26,558 nucleotides of DNA from JBDTMC01 sp039934475 (lineage in GTDB: Bacteria; Acidobacteriota; Terriglobia; Bryobacterales; Bryobacteraceae). The stretch spans positions 1 to 26,558 of the forward strand of contig JBDTMC010000046.1 in assembly GCA_039934475.1 (NCBI GenBank). The letters are read 5' to 3'. The position numbers and the translations under genes were made by a program. This document shows positions 15,626-24,013 of this stretch, piece by piece (within the stretch, counting starts at the first letter, position 1; each line of letters begins with the position of its first letter). The notes beneath the pieces are model-generated. The model had not been told where the DNA came from and searched no databases. It saw only the letters and a list, made by a program, of their open reading frames with translations.

Positions 15626-16582
15626 GTGAACCCAACCACAGCAATGGCGCCGGTAGGCGATGAGCAGGCGGTCGAACTAAGCAGGAATGTCATTCGGGCG
15701 TTTGAGAATTTGAGCGGTTCGCACCCCGGTTTTCGGCCGGCACATGCGAAAGGGATTTTGCTAAGCGGTGTGTTTGTCCCTTCGGCCGCAGGGAGTTTCC
15801 TGACGCGCGCGCCGCACCTGCATCGGGCGTCGACGCCCGTGAGCGTTCGCCTTTCGGACTTCGCCGGCGTTCCGAACATCCCAGACGGCGCTGCCGATTC
15901 CAGCCCGCGCGGAATGGCCATCCGGTTTCACCTCGCCGAGCATGTTCACACCGACATCACGGGGCATTCGGTGAACGCATTTCCAGGTCGGACGGCGGAA
16001 GAGTTTGTGGAGTTCCTGCAGGCAGTTCATGGAGGCGGACCGAGCATCCAGGCGTTTCTTGCGACACACCCCGCCGCCTTGGCATTCGTCCAAGCCCCAA
16101 AGCCGACGCCTTCCAGCTTCGCCGAGGAATCCTTCTATGCCGTCTGCGCCTACAAGTTCATCGATGCGGACGGTGTGAGCCAATACGGGCGGTACCGGGT
16201 TGTGCCAGAGATCCAGAGCCACTATCTGGATGCCGCCGAGGCAGCGGCCAAACCGGCCGACTTTCTCTTTGATGAAATCCGGGCGCGCCTGGCTACTGCG
16301 CCGGTGAAGTTCAGAATCATTGTGCAACTGGCCCAGGACGGAGACGTTGTGGACGATTCCACCATTCAGTGGCCGGCGGAGCGGCCGGTGCTGGAGTTCG
16401 GCACGCTGGAACTGACGAGTGTGATCCCGAACAATGATGACGAACAGCGGCATATCATCTTCGATCCGATTCCGCGCGTGGATGGCATTGAGTCGTCGGC
16501 CGATCCCTTGTTGGAGGCCCGCGCGGCTGCGTACCTCATGAGCGGCCGGCGCCGGCGGAAGATGGCGCAGGGCGATCTGTGA
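15626..16582 (+). CDS. SrpA-type small catalase (heme-dependent peroxidase)
   Basis: The protein has 318 residues, the short core catalase fold without the C-terminal domain. The distal histidine is H40 in RPAHAKGILLSG, the distal asparagine is N117 in HSVNAFP, and the proximal heme ligand is Y303 in the R299-xxx-Y pattern near the C-terminus. This core is shared by SrpA-like catalases and related heme peroxidases that use peroxide to dispose of it or to oxidise an organic substrate. No leader is present, so it is cytoplasmic. The start is GTG 15626 with GAGGAGA 5 bases before it. The stop overlaps the next gene by 4 bases (GTGA), making it the first gene of a three-gene cassette. Confidence 0.9.
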   Translation: MNPTTAMAPVGDEQAVELSRNVIRAFENLSGSHPGFRPAHAKGILLSGVFVPSAAGSFLTRAPHLHRASTPVSVRLSDFAGVPNIPDGAADSSPRGMAIRFHLAEHVHTDITGHSVNAFPGRTAEEFVEFLQAVHGGGPSIQAFLATHPAALAFVQAPKPTPSSFAEESFYAVCAYKFIDADGVSQYGRYRVVPEIQSHYLDAAEAAAKPADFLFDEIRARLATAPVKFRIIVQLAQDGDVVDDSTIQWPAERPVLEFGTLELTSVIPNNDDEQRHIIFDPIPRVDGIESSADPLLEARAAAYLMSGRRRRKMAQGDL

Positions 16583-17502
16583 GGGTGATGCGCCTGACTG
16601 GCGGCGCGTTGGTGGAGGCCAGCGCGCCACAGCCCGCGCCAGGACCCGGTGAACTACTGATCCGCGTCTTCGCCGCAGGTGTTACGCCGACGGAACTCGT
16701 GTGGTATCCGACTACGCATACCAAGGCTGGTGAGCCGCGGATGGGGGCTATACCGGGGCACGAGTTCTCCGGTGTGGTTTCGTCCGTGGGCAGCGGCGTG
16801 GAAGGGTTCGCGCCGGGTCAGGAAGTCTTCGGCATGAACGACTGGTTCGCAGACGGAGCCAGCGCGGAATACTGCCTCACGACGGCAATGTTCGTGACTG
16901 CGAAACCGGCGCGCCTGAGTCATGTGGAGGCGGCGTCGGTTCCGATTGGCGCGCTGACCGCCTGGCAAGGACTCTTTGATCACGCGTCGCTGCAGCCGGG
17001 TGAGCGTCTGTTGGTGCACGGAGGGGCGGGTTCGGTTGGCCTCTTTGCCGTACAACTGGGAAGGCATCGGGGTGCGCACGTGATTGCCACCGCGTCAGCG
17101 CGAGACTCCGGCTTCGTGACCGGGTTAGGCGCGCAACAGGTGATCGACTACCGTAAGGGTCGCTTCGAGGAGAGTGTAGGGAAGGTGGATGTAGTGCTCG
17201 ACACGGTAGGCGGCCAGACGCTGGAGCGATCCTGGGGTGTGCTGAATCCGGGTGGACGGTTGGTGACGGTGGCTGCCGATGAGGAGAAGACGGAACGGGC
17301 GAAGAAGGTCTTCTTCATCGTCGAGCCGAACGCGAGTCAACTTCGCGCGATCGCAGATCTGTTGCAAACTGGTCAAATGCGAACCAGTGTGGCCGCAGTC
17401 GTGCCGTTTTCAATGGCGGCGGATGCGTATGTCGGCCGGGTAGAGAAATCCGGTCCGGGCAAGCTAGTGGTGGACGTTGAGCCGGAGAGGACTGAGCAAT
17501 GA
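16579..17502 (+). CDS. Zinc-less medium-chain NADP oxidoreductase (quinone oxidoreductase type)
   Basis: The protein has 307 residues. A GroES-like N-terminal domain (PGPGELLIRVFAAGVTPTEL, IPGHEFSGVV) is followed by the nucleotide-binding domain with LVHGGAGSVGLFAVQLGR and VDVVLDTVGGQTLERSW. The catalytic zinc ligands of alcohol dehydrogenases and the structural four-cysteine lobe are missing, which places it with quinone oxidoreductase/enoyl reductase types. It probably reduces an activated double bond or quinone with NADPH. The GTG at 16579 overlaps the catalase stop as GTGA; ATG 16588 is an alternative. Its own stop overlaps the next start as ATGA. The substrate is not known. Confidence 0.88.
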   Translation: MRVMRLTGGALVEASAPQPAPGPGELLIRVFAAGVTPTELVWYPTTHTKAGEPRMGAIPGHEFSGVVSSVGSGVEGFAPGQEVFGMNDWFADGASAEYCLTTAMFVTAKPARLSHVEAASVPIGALTAWQGLFDHASLQPGERLLVHGGAGSVGLFAVQLGRHRGAHVIATASARDSGFVTGLGAQQVIDYRKGRFEESVGKVDVVLDTVGGQTLERSWGVLNPGGRLVTVAADEEKTERAKKVFFIVEPNASQLRAIADLLQTGQMRTSVAAVVPFSMAADAYVGRVEKSGPGKLVVDVEPERTEQ

Positions 17503-18248
17503 ATAGACTCAAGGGGAAGCGGGCGCTGATCACAGGCGGCACAACTGGTATCGGCCTGGAAACGGCACGCCAGTTCATCAGTGAGGGCGCTAGGGTGGCG
17601 ATCACAGGCAAGAATCCGGTCACTCTGGAAGCAGCCCGCAAGGAGTTGGGCGACGGCGCGCTGGTGCTATCTTCGGATGCCAGCGACGTGGCGGCGCAGA
17701 AGGAACTGGCGGCGGTCATCAAGACGGAGATGGGCGCGCTCGACGTTCTCTTCCTCAACGCGGGTTACGCTGAGTTGAAACCGCTAGAGCAGTGGGATGA
17801 GGCCTCTTACGACCGGGCATTTGCGGCCAACCTGAAGGGTCCGTTTTTCCTGGTACAGGCCCTGCTCCCGGTATTTGCGAATCCTGCCTCCATCATCCTG
17901 ACTACGTCGGTGAACGCGCACATCGGAATGCCGAACAGCTCGGTCTACGGCGCCACCAAGGCGGGGCTGCTCTCACTGGCGAGAACCTTTTCCGGGGAAC
18001 TCATTTCGCGCGGTATCCGAGTGAACGCTGTAAGTCCGGGACCGATTTCGACTCCGCTCTACGGAAAACTCGGTTTTACGGAAGCAGACCTGTCGGCGGT
18101 TGCCAAGTCGATTCTGGCGCAGGTTCCCGCCGGGCGCTTTGGCGAACCGAGCGAGGTTGCCCAGGCCGTAGTGTTCTTCGCGTCGGACGAATCCAAGTAC
18201 ACTGTTGGCAGCGAACTGATCATCGATGGCGGCATGATCAATCTTTAG
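17499..18248 (+). CDS. Short-chain dehydrogenase/reductase (classical SDR)
   Basis: The protein has 249 residues. The coenzyme motif is TGGTTGIG (12-19), the NAG motif is at 87-89, and the catalytic tetrad is complete: N111, S137, Y150 and K154 (SVYGATKAG). The PG motif SPGPISTPLYGKLG and the C-terminal GSELIIDGGM fit a classical SDR. It interconverts an alcohol and a carbonyl with NAD(P)H; substrate unknown. The ATG at 17499 has GAGGA 7 bases upstream and overlaps the previous stop. With the catalase and the medium-chain reductase it forms one coupled redox cassette. Its stop codon shares bases with the stop of the convergent gene (TTAG at 18245-18248). Confidence 0.92.
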   Translation: MNRLKGKRALITGGTTGIGLETARQFISEGARVAITGKNPVTLEAARKELGDGALVLSSDASDVAAQKELAAVIKTEMGALDVLFLNAGYAELKPLEQWDEASYDRAFAANLKGPFFLVQALLPVFANPASIILTTSVNAHIGMPNSSVYGATKAGLLSLARTFSGELISRGIRVNAVSPGPISTPLYGKLGFTEADLSAVAKSILAQVPAGRFGEPSEVAQAVVFFASDESKYTVGSELIIDGGMINL

Positions 18249-20332
18249 TCCGCGGCGCAGCGAAACCCGACGGCGCCCGAACGATCCTTGGTCGGTCCCA
18301 TCAGCAGGTACTTGCCGTGCTCGGTGAGCTTGTAAGCTTGCGGGAAATACCAGTGCGATCCCTGCGGCTGATAGTAGCTACCGCCGCGCAGAATGCCGGC
18401 GCGTGTGTGCTCATCGATGTATTCATCGGTCCATTGCCAGACCACTCCTGTGGTGTCGAGCACGCCAAACGGGCTGGCCGATTCGGTGCGGCCGGTGGTG
18501 GGCGGAGGCGCCATCGTGCGGCCTCGATCGACAGCCGGGACGCGACTATCGTCCCAGTCATTGCCCCACGGGTAACGGCGGCCGTCGGTTCCTTGGGCTG
18601 CGTATTGCCATTCCCATTCGTGCGGTAAGCGCTTGCCGGCCCAAGCCGCGTAAGCGCGAGCGTCTTCCAGGCTGACCCAGGTAACCGGCTTGTTGTCCCA
18701 TCCCTCGGGATACGCCCCATTGCGCCAGTCCTTGAGGAAGTTATGGTCATCGGCGGGATGATACTTGGCAGCCTTCAGGAAGTCACTGAACTGGCGATTT
18801 GTGACCAAGGTCCGGTCAATGAAGTAGGGCTTCAACTGCATGTGGTGGAGGTGGTGGCGGCGTGCGGATGGTTCCCACGGATACTGGACATCGACACCGT
18901 CATCGTTGTGGCCTTCCACTTCGATACCGTGCATTTCGAAGTCGTACTCGCCGCCAGGGATGCGGACCATGCCCGTGGGAGCTTCGGTGTAGGCCTTAGT
19001 GGGGGCTATGTCCACCAGTTTCTGCGGCAGGCTCTTCCATTGATTCGAAAACGAGGATAGCGTAGCGCTGGGGGGAGTCAACTTGACGCCGTCCTTCGAT
19101 GTGGCAAGAATCGCGCCGTAGCCGCCGGCTTCCAAGTCGAACGACAGGCGGGCGCGCCCGTTGACCAGCGCCGGAGTTAACCGAGCCCCATTCCAGAGGT
19201 CGTAATAGTGGGCGCCCTCTGAGGCGGGTAAGTCGATCTGTGCGCCAGCGACCGCATACTCATTGCGGTTGACGATGGTCCACAGGGTGCGATCAGTTCC
19301 GGGGAACTTGCTGGCAAAGACGCCATGGCGAAGGGTTGGCGTATGCGGTTCCCAATCCTGGCTGACCAGGAGCTCGGCGTAGGCGCGCTCAATGCCAGAG
19401 ATACGGCGCAGTGCCTCCGCATCGCGCGGCGTGATGCCGTTCCAGATGCCCCAGATGTTCTCCCAGCTTTCGAAGCCGACACCGTTGAAGAAGGCGTGTT
19501 GCAGATCGTCAGTATGGTCGCGCGCCCAGCGGCGGCAGATGTTCACCATATGACGCGGCTCCATCCACTTGTAGCGGCTGACGGTGGGCGTGAAGTTATA
19601 GCCCCAATATCCCCAGCTCTGAATATTCCAGCGCAGCATCTCGTCGGATTCCATAGCGTTCTCCGGCTCCAGAACGACGGGGTGGGCGGTGGCGTCGGAG
19701 GCTTCCCGGAAGCTGAGAGGGATGCCGCTGAATGTGTCGCCGTTGATGCCGTCGGCATGGATTTCGGCCATCAGTTGGGCGTCGGCGGTGGCGAAGGAGA
19801 CGCCGGGGGGTGTGGTGCCCTGGTCCCAGGGCATGGAGGGGAAGAAGACACGGACGCCGCGGCGATGGAAGTCGGCCACCATCTGTCGAATGCCTTCCAC
19901 GCCACCAGGGAGGTCGCGGACGTGATCGAACTGGCTGCGTGAATCGATGCCAATGTTGGGATAGATGGCCCAAACCAGGACGCTGTCGATACCGCCATAG
20001 CGCTTCTCGACGTCGTCAACGTAGCGGTCGACGGTATAGCGGCGCGTGGCGGGGTCGTAGAAGTAGCGATCTTCCACCATCATCTGAGGCTGGATGAAGT
20101 TGCGTTGCGTCCAGCGGAATTCGGGGCGCTCGTATTCGTGGGAATCGAAGCCGGAACGGATGCGCTTCTCGGCGCGCCAGTGCTTCAGCTCTTCCAGCCA
20201 TTGCGGCCAGTCCTGTGGTGTGGGCGGACCCTGGAAGATCTCACCCTCGGGACGGTACTTCACGTCTTGGGGCAGGGCTAGAGGACAGAGCAATAGCAGT
20301 GAGAGAAGGGCGATGGCGGAGCAACGAAGCAT
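18245..20332 (-). CDS. Secreted TIM-barrel-like protein fused to an FGE-sulfatase-fold domain
   Basis: The protein has 695 residues with a leader (MLRCSAIALLSLLLLCPLAL, ending near PQD). Residues about 80-410 look like a glycosidase-type TIM barrel with a C-terminal beta domain: VLVWAIYPNIGIDSRSQF, GVRVFFPSMPWDQGT, FNGVGFESWENIWGIWNGI. Which glutamates or aspartates act is not clear, and I cannot name a GH family. Residues about 450-693 form a formylglycine-generating-enzyme-type domain: GMVRIPGGEYDFEM, KPVTWVSLEDARAYAAWAGK, YPWGNDWDD, GGSYYQPQGSHWYFPQ, VGFRCAAD. The redox cysteine pair of true FGEs is absent, so it probably binds rather than modifies. It is divergent from the mannonate dehydratase-like gene, 44 bases apart. 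Confidence 0.75.
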   Translation of the reverse strand: MLRCSAIALLSLLLLCPLALPQDVKYRPEGEIFQGPPTPQDWPQWLEELKHWRAEKRIRSGFDSHEYERPEFRWTQRNFIQPQMMVEDRYFYDPATRRYTVDRYVDDVEKRYGGIDSVLVWAIYPNIGIDSRSQFDHVRDLPGGVEGIRQMVADFHRRGVRVFFPSMPWDQGTTPPGVSFATADAQLMAEIHADGINGDTFSGIPLSFREASDATAHPVVLEPENAMESDEMLRWNIQSWGYWGYNFTPTVSRYKWMEPRHMVNICRRWARDHTDDLQHAFFNGVGFESWENIWGIWNGITPRDAEALRRISGIERAYAELLVSQDWEPHTPTLRHGVFASKFPGTDRTLWTIVNRNEYAVAGAQIDLPASEGAHYYDLWNGARLTPALVNGRARLSFDLEAGGYGAILATSKDGVKLTPPSATLSSFSNQWKSLPQKLVDIAPTKAYTEAPTGMVRIPGGEYDFEMHGIEVEGHNDDGVDVQYPWEPSARRHHLHHMQLKPYFIDRTLVTNRQFSDFLKAAKYHPADDHNFLKDWRNGAYPEGWDNKPVTWVSLEDARAYAAWAGKRLPHEWEWQYAAQGTDGRRYPWGNDWDDSRVPAVDRGRTMAPPPTTGRTESASPFGVLDTTGVVWQWTDEYIDEHTRAGILRGGSYYQPQGSHWYFPQAYKLTEHGKYLLMGPTKDRSGAVGFRCAAD

Positions 20333-20376
20333 GTGAGGATTGTATCCGTTGTTGACTAGGGTTGGCGGGGCATGAA

Positions 20377-21465
20377 ATGCTCGTTGTCGAGATGAAGAGA
20401 CGAGCCTTCCTTGGTACCGCCGTGGCGGGCGCGGCTGTGCCGCAGGTGCACGCGGTTCCGGTGGCGGCGCCAGTGAAGATGAAGCTGGGCACGCAGCACT
20501 CGGATGCGGATGAGGTGCTGACGGTGATGGCGGCGTTCGGCATCATGAACGTCTGCAGCGGCAACGTCAGTGCGAAGCTGGACGAGAAGTGGTCCGTGGA
20601 TGGGCTGAAGCGGCTGCGCGAAAGGGTGGAAGGGCATGGCATCACGCTCGAGATGGTGCCGCTTCCGTTGAGCTCACTACCGATTGAGAAGGTGGAGATG
20701 CCCAACATCCTGCTGGGCCGCAGTCCGGAGCGGGACCGCGAGATCGACGCCATCTGCCTGATGATCCGCAACTGCGCGGCGGCGGGAATTCCGGCCGTGA
20801 AGTACAACATGAGCCTTCTTGGCGTGGTGCGCACGGAACCCACCGTGGGGCGCGGCGGCGCACGCTACAGCACCTTTGTCTACGACAAGGCGAAGCAGGA
20901 TGAACTGACAGCTGCGGGCAAAGTGGACGCCACTCTGTTTTGGGAGCGGATCGACTACTTCCTGAGCCGGGTGGTTCCGGTGGCGACGGAGAACAAGGTG
21001 CGGCTGGCGTGCCATCCACACGATCCGGGCATGCCGCGGCCGAAGGGATTCCGTGGGATCGACCGGGTGTTGGGTAGCGTGGATGGCATGAAGCGCTTCG
21101 TCGCCCTGCATGAGAGCCCCTACCATGGGTTGAACTTCTGCCAGGGCACGGTGAGCGAGATGCTGGAAGAGCCGAACCGCGAGCTGGGGGATGTGATCCG
21201 GTACTTTGGGTCGCGGAAGAAGATCTTCAACGTGCATTTCCGCAATATTCGGGGGCGATTCCTCAATTTTCAGGAGACGTTTCCAGACGATGGCGACGTA
21301 AATATGTTGAGCGCGCTGCGAGCGTACAAGGAAGTGGGCTACGACGGAATGCTGATGCCGGACCATGTTCCCAAGATCGAGGGCGATCCCGGCGGGCGGC
21401 AGGCATTCGCCTACGCGTTTGGCTATATACAGGCGCTGCTGCAGGTAGTGAAGGCGGAGGGTTGA
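20377..21465 (+). CDS. Mannonate dehydratase (UxuA) homologue with twin-arginine-like leader
   Basis: The protein has 362 residues from ATG 20377. The hexuronate-pathway enzyme UxuA removes water from D-mannonate to give 2-keto-3-deoxygluconate using a divalent metal. UxuA hallmarks are clear: HGLNFCQGTVSEM, IFNVHFRNIRG, ETFPDDGDVNM and MLMPDHVPKIEGD; metal-binding Cys and His residues lie in these. The N-terminus carries MKRRAFLGTAVAGAAVP, a twin-arginine-like leader, which is odd for a cytoplasmic enzyme. Starts at TTG 20362 and ATG 20392 are alternatives; 20377 has GGCGGGG 6 bases upstream. It begins a three-gene run, with the next gene only 1 base after its stop. Confidence 0.85.
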   Translation: MLVVEMKRRAFLGTAVAGAAVPQVHAVPVAAPVKMKLGTQHSDADEVLTVMAAFGIMNVCSGNVSAKLDEKWSVDGLKRLRERVEGHGITLEMVPLPLSSLPIEKVEMPNILLGRSPERDREIDAICLMIRNCAAAGIPAVKYNMSLLGVVRTEPTVGRGGARYSTFVYDKAKQDELTAAGKVDATLFWERIDYFLSRVVPVATENKVRLACHPHDPGMPRPKGFRGIDRVLGSVDGMKRFVALHESPYHGLNFCQGTVSEMLEEPNRELGDVIRYFGSRKKIFNVHFRNIRGRFLNFQETFPDDGDVNMLSALRAYKEVGYDGMLMPDHVPKIEGDPGGRQAFAYAFGYIQALLQVVKAEG

Positions 21466-21466
21466 G

Positions 21467-22615
21467 ATGAAGTTGGCCGTAGATTGGGTTCCGATGGAGT
21501 GGCCGGCGGCGTGGGACACAGCCAAGCTGGAACTGCTCCGGGGCACGGCCGTGAATTGCCTGTTACACGGGCCAGCCGGCTTTGAGGCGCCGGCGATGGA
21601 ACAGGTGACGCTGATTCCGGATTGCCCGTGGCCAGGCCTGCCTCCGCGCGACGGCAGCTCGGCGGGGCCGACGGGCAATCCGTGGATAGATGCCAATGGC
21701 TGGCAAGTGCGTTTGGCGAAGGCACACGATGCGCAGAAGCCGGTGTGGCTGGCGAGCGGGAAGGTGGAGTCGGCGAACTACGCGATGGCGGCCGCCGATG
21801 CGGCGATGTGCGGCGGACGCTGGGTGGTGAAGCTGGACGACCAGGTTGCCGCCGGTGTGGCCGCAGGGCATGCCGATGCCGTGAAGGCGTGGAAGGATCT
21901 GACCCTAGCGCTGGGCTTCTTTGAGAAGCACCGGGAATGGGCGGCGATGGAGCCGGTGGCGAAGCTGGCGATTGTGTCGGACTTCAAGGAGATGAATCCG
22001 GGTGAGTTATTAAACCTGGCGGCGCGGCAGCACGTGGGTTACCGGATTGTCTTGAAGGACTCGCACGCGATCTCGTTCGCGGGTATGGAAGCGGTGCTCT
22101 ACGCCGACGATCAGCCGCCGGCCAAACCGCTGCTGGCGGCGATGGAAGCGTTCGCGCGCGAAGGAGGCCTGTTGATGGCTCCGCGGCCGACGGCCGAGCT
22201 GGTTTCGGCTGTGGGACCAGTGATCGATACACAGATCCGGACGGTAGTGCATCGCTTAGGGAAGGGAAGGCTGGCCGTGCCGTTGAAGGAATGGGACGAT
22301 CCGTTTCTGCTGGCCAGCGACGCGCACTTACTGATGAGTTACAGGCACGATCCGGTAAGGCTATTCAATGCGGGGCTGTTGATTCCCTATGTGACATCAG
22401 GCGCGGGCCGAACGGTGGTGCAACTGGTGAACTACGTGGGCAACGAATCGGCGAACTTCGTTTCAATGGCTGTGCAGACGGTGTGCCGCGCGGCACGCTG
22501 GTGTACTCTTGAGACACCTGAGCCGCGGCCGTTGGAGTTACACCGCGAAGCCGGACGCATCGAATTGAGGCTGCCTCCGTTCCGAACTTACGCTGCGATT
22601 GAGATAGAAGGATGA
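21467..22615 (+). CDS. Hypothetical protein, possibly glycosidase-accessory-like
   Basis: The protein has 382 residues and I do not recognise the family. It has no leader. Parts resemble the non-catalytic half of GH42-type enzymes: an alpha/beta segment around 165-260 (AKLAIVSDFKEMNPGELLNL, ISFAGMEAVLYADDQPPAKP, REGGLLMAPRPTA) like a glutaminase-type trimerisation domain, then a beta-rich tail (RTVVQLVNYVGNESANF, RIELRLPPFRTYAAIEI). The N-terminal 150 residues (WVPMEWPAAWDTAKLELL, GGRWVVKLDDQVAAGV) could be a degenerate barrel. GGAGGG lies 6 bases before ATG 21467, and the stop overlaps the DUF362 start as ATGA. It therefore probably works with the mannonate dehydratase homologue and the DUF362 protein. 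Confidence 0.7.
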   Translation: MKLAVDWVPMEWPAAWDTAKLELLRGTAVNCLLHGPAGFEAPAMEQVTLIPDCPWPGLPPRDGSSAGPTGNPWIDANGWQVRLAKAHDAQKPVWLASGKVESANYAMAAADAAMCGGRWVVKLDDQVAAGVAAGHADAVKAWKDLTLALGFFEKHREWAAMEPVAKLAIVSDFKEMNPGELLNLAARQHVGYRIVLKDSHAISFAGMEAVLYADDQPPAKPLLAAMEAFAREGGLLMAPRPTAELVSAVGPVIDTQIRTVVHRLGKGRLAVPLKEWDDPFLLASDAHLLMSYRHDPVRLFNAGLLIPYVTSGAGRTVVQLVNYVGNESANFVSMAVQTVCRAARWCTLETPEPRPLELHREAGRIELRLPPFRTYAAIEIEG

Positions 22616-23850
22616 GCACCATGGGTAATCCGATGTGTCCAGGCAGGATGTCGCGCCGGCGTTTACTGGCAGGTATGGGCGTGGCGGCGGCGGGCGGGGT
22701 TCTTCGCGCGCAGGGTTCGCCGATGGCGCCAACCGCTCCGGTGGCGGTGGCGAAGTGCTCCACGTATGGACCGGAGGTGACGGCGACCTTGGACCGCATG
22801 TTCGACCAGTTGGGCGGCCTGGGCCGGATTGTCAAAGGCAAGACGGTGGCGATCAAGGTGAACCTCACTGGCTTGCCGACGATGCGGCTGGGCTATGCGC
22901 CGGTGGAATCGACAACGTACACGCATCCGGCGGTGATCGGCGCGGCGATCCATTTGATGGACCGGGCCGGGGCGCGGCGCATCCGTCTGGTGGAGTGCGC
23001 GTTTCTGACGGCGGAGCCGCTGGCTGAGTTCATGCTGCGCGCGGGTTGGGAACCGCGAAACCTGGCGAACGCCGGGGCGCGGGTGGAGTTTGAGAACACC
23101 AACTTTCTCGGGTCCTACAAGAGCTATGCGCGATTGATGGTTCCGGGGCGAGCGCTGTTGTTCCCGGGGTTCGATTTCAACCGCGCTTATGAAGAGTGCG
23201 ACGTGATGGTGTCGATGGCGAAGTTGAAGGAGCACGCGACAGCGGGCGTGACTCTCTCGATAAAGAACATGTTCGGAACCACGCCGTGCACCATTTACGG
23301 CGATCAGGCCGGGGAAAACGAACCGAGCGAAGTGCCGCGCGGCGGGCGCGGGCGGGTGTTCCACGCCGGGGAGCGGCCCCCTTCGAAAGGCTCGCTGCCG
23401 GAGTTGGATCCGACCACGCCACGCATTGATCACTACCGGATTCCGCGCGTGATTGTAGACATCGTGAAAGCACGGCCCGTCCACTTGGCCATCATCGACG
23501 GCATACAGAGCATGGCTGGCGGCGAGGGCGCGTGGAACGGGCCGCAGTTGAAAGCGGTGAGTCCCGGAATTCTGGTAGCCGGCACCAATGCGGTGACTAC
23601 CGACGCCGTAGGTACCGCGTTGATGGGCTTCGACCCGATGGCGGAGCGAGGGACAGCTCCGTTTGAGCTTTGCGACAGCACATTGCAGTTGGCTGAGATG
23701 CAAGGTCTGGGTACGCGGGATCTGAAGCGCATTGAGGTAGTAGGCACTCCGATCAAAGATGCAGTGTTCCCGTACCGGCCGCACTGGCTGCGACCGCGGC
23801 AGGAAAAAATGGGGACAGGCACGAATTTCCTCCCGCGGGAGGTCTTGTAG
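22612..23850 (+). CDS. DUF362 domain protein with twin-arginine-like leader
   Basis: The protein has 412 residues. MSRRRLLAGMGVAAAGGVLR (about 10-29) is a twin-arginine-like leader. The DUF362 domain follows: VAIKVNLTG, TYTHPAVIGAAIHLMDRAGA, EECDVMVSMAKLKEHATAGV, LSIKNMFGTTP and LAIIDGIQSMAGGEGAW, ending with TNAVTTDAVGTALMGFDP. DUF362 proteins often go with iron-sulfur proteins, but no CxxC cluster motif is visible here. Their activity is not established. The ATG at 22612 overlaps the previous stop; ATG 22621 is an alternative. The last about 17 residues (from RQEKMGTGTNF) are encoded by the first copy of a tandem repeat, so the natural C-terminus was probably replaced. Confidence 0.85.
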   Translation: MSTMGNPMCPGRMSRRRLLAGMGVAAAGGVLRAQGSPMAPTAPVAVAKCSTYGPEVTATLDRMFDQLGGLGRIVKGKTVAIKVNLTGLPTMRLGYAPVESTTYTHPAVIGAAIHLMDRAGARRIRLVECAFLTAEPLAEFMLRAGWEPRNLANAGARVEFENTNFLGSYKSYARLMVPGRALLFPGFDFNRAYEECDVMVSMAKLKEHATAGVTLSIKNMFGTTPCTIYGDQAGENEPSEVPRGGRGRVFHAGERPPSKGSLPELDPTTPRIDHYRIPRVIVDIVKARPVHLAIIDGIQSMAGGEGAWNGPQLKAVSPGILVAGTNAVTTDAVGTALMGFDPMAERGTAPFELCDSTLQLAEMQGLGTRDLKRIEVVGTPIKDAVFPYRPHWLRPRQEKMGTGTNFLPREVL

Positions 23851-24010
23851 TTTCAGTAGCCCGATAGGGGTCGGAAAATCATGCCAGTCCGCCATTTTTT
23901 GGGCGGCAGGAAAAATTGGGGACAGGCAGGAGTTTCCTCCCGCGGGAAGTCGTGTAGTTTCGTAGCCCTATAGGGGTTCGGAAAATCGTGCCAGTCCGCC
24001 ATTTTTTGGG
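23797..24010. repeat. Two tandem 107-bp direct repeats
   Basis: Copy one is 23797-23903 and copy two 23904-24010, exactly adjacent and about 92 percent identical by eye. Each contains a GGGGACAGGCA core after an A tract, a CCTCCCGCGGGA half of a palindrome (perfect 14-bp CCTCCCGCGGGAGG in copy one), a near-palindromic CCCTATAGGG (perfect in copy two), and a CCGCCATTTTTTGGG end. The ATGGGGACAGGCA core resembles repeats seen near REP-associated transposases in other bacteria, but no transposase is in the window. The array separates two convergent genes and supplies the stop codon of the DUF362 gene. Confidence 0.9.
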
Positions 24011-24013
24011 TAG

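Noticed and set aside
20677..21696. 339-codon minus-strand open frame
   Set aside because: It is antisense to the mannonate dehydratase homologue, whose hallmark motifs are intact on the plus strand.
22663..23895. 410-codon minus-strand open frame
   Set aside because: It is antisense to the DUF362 gene, rich in histidine and arginine, without recognisable motifs.
23797..24010. Idea that the tandem repeats are insertion-sequence ends
   Set aside because: They are direct, not inverted, enclose no transposase frame, and no target duplication is visible.
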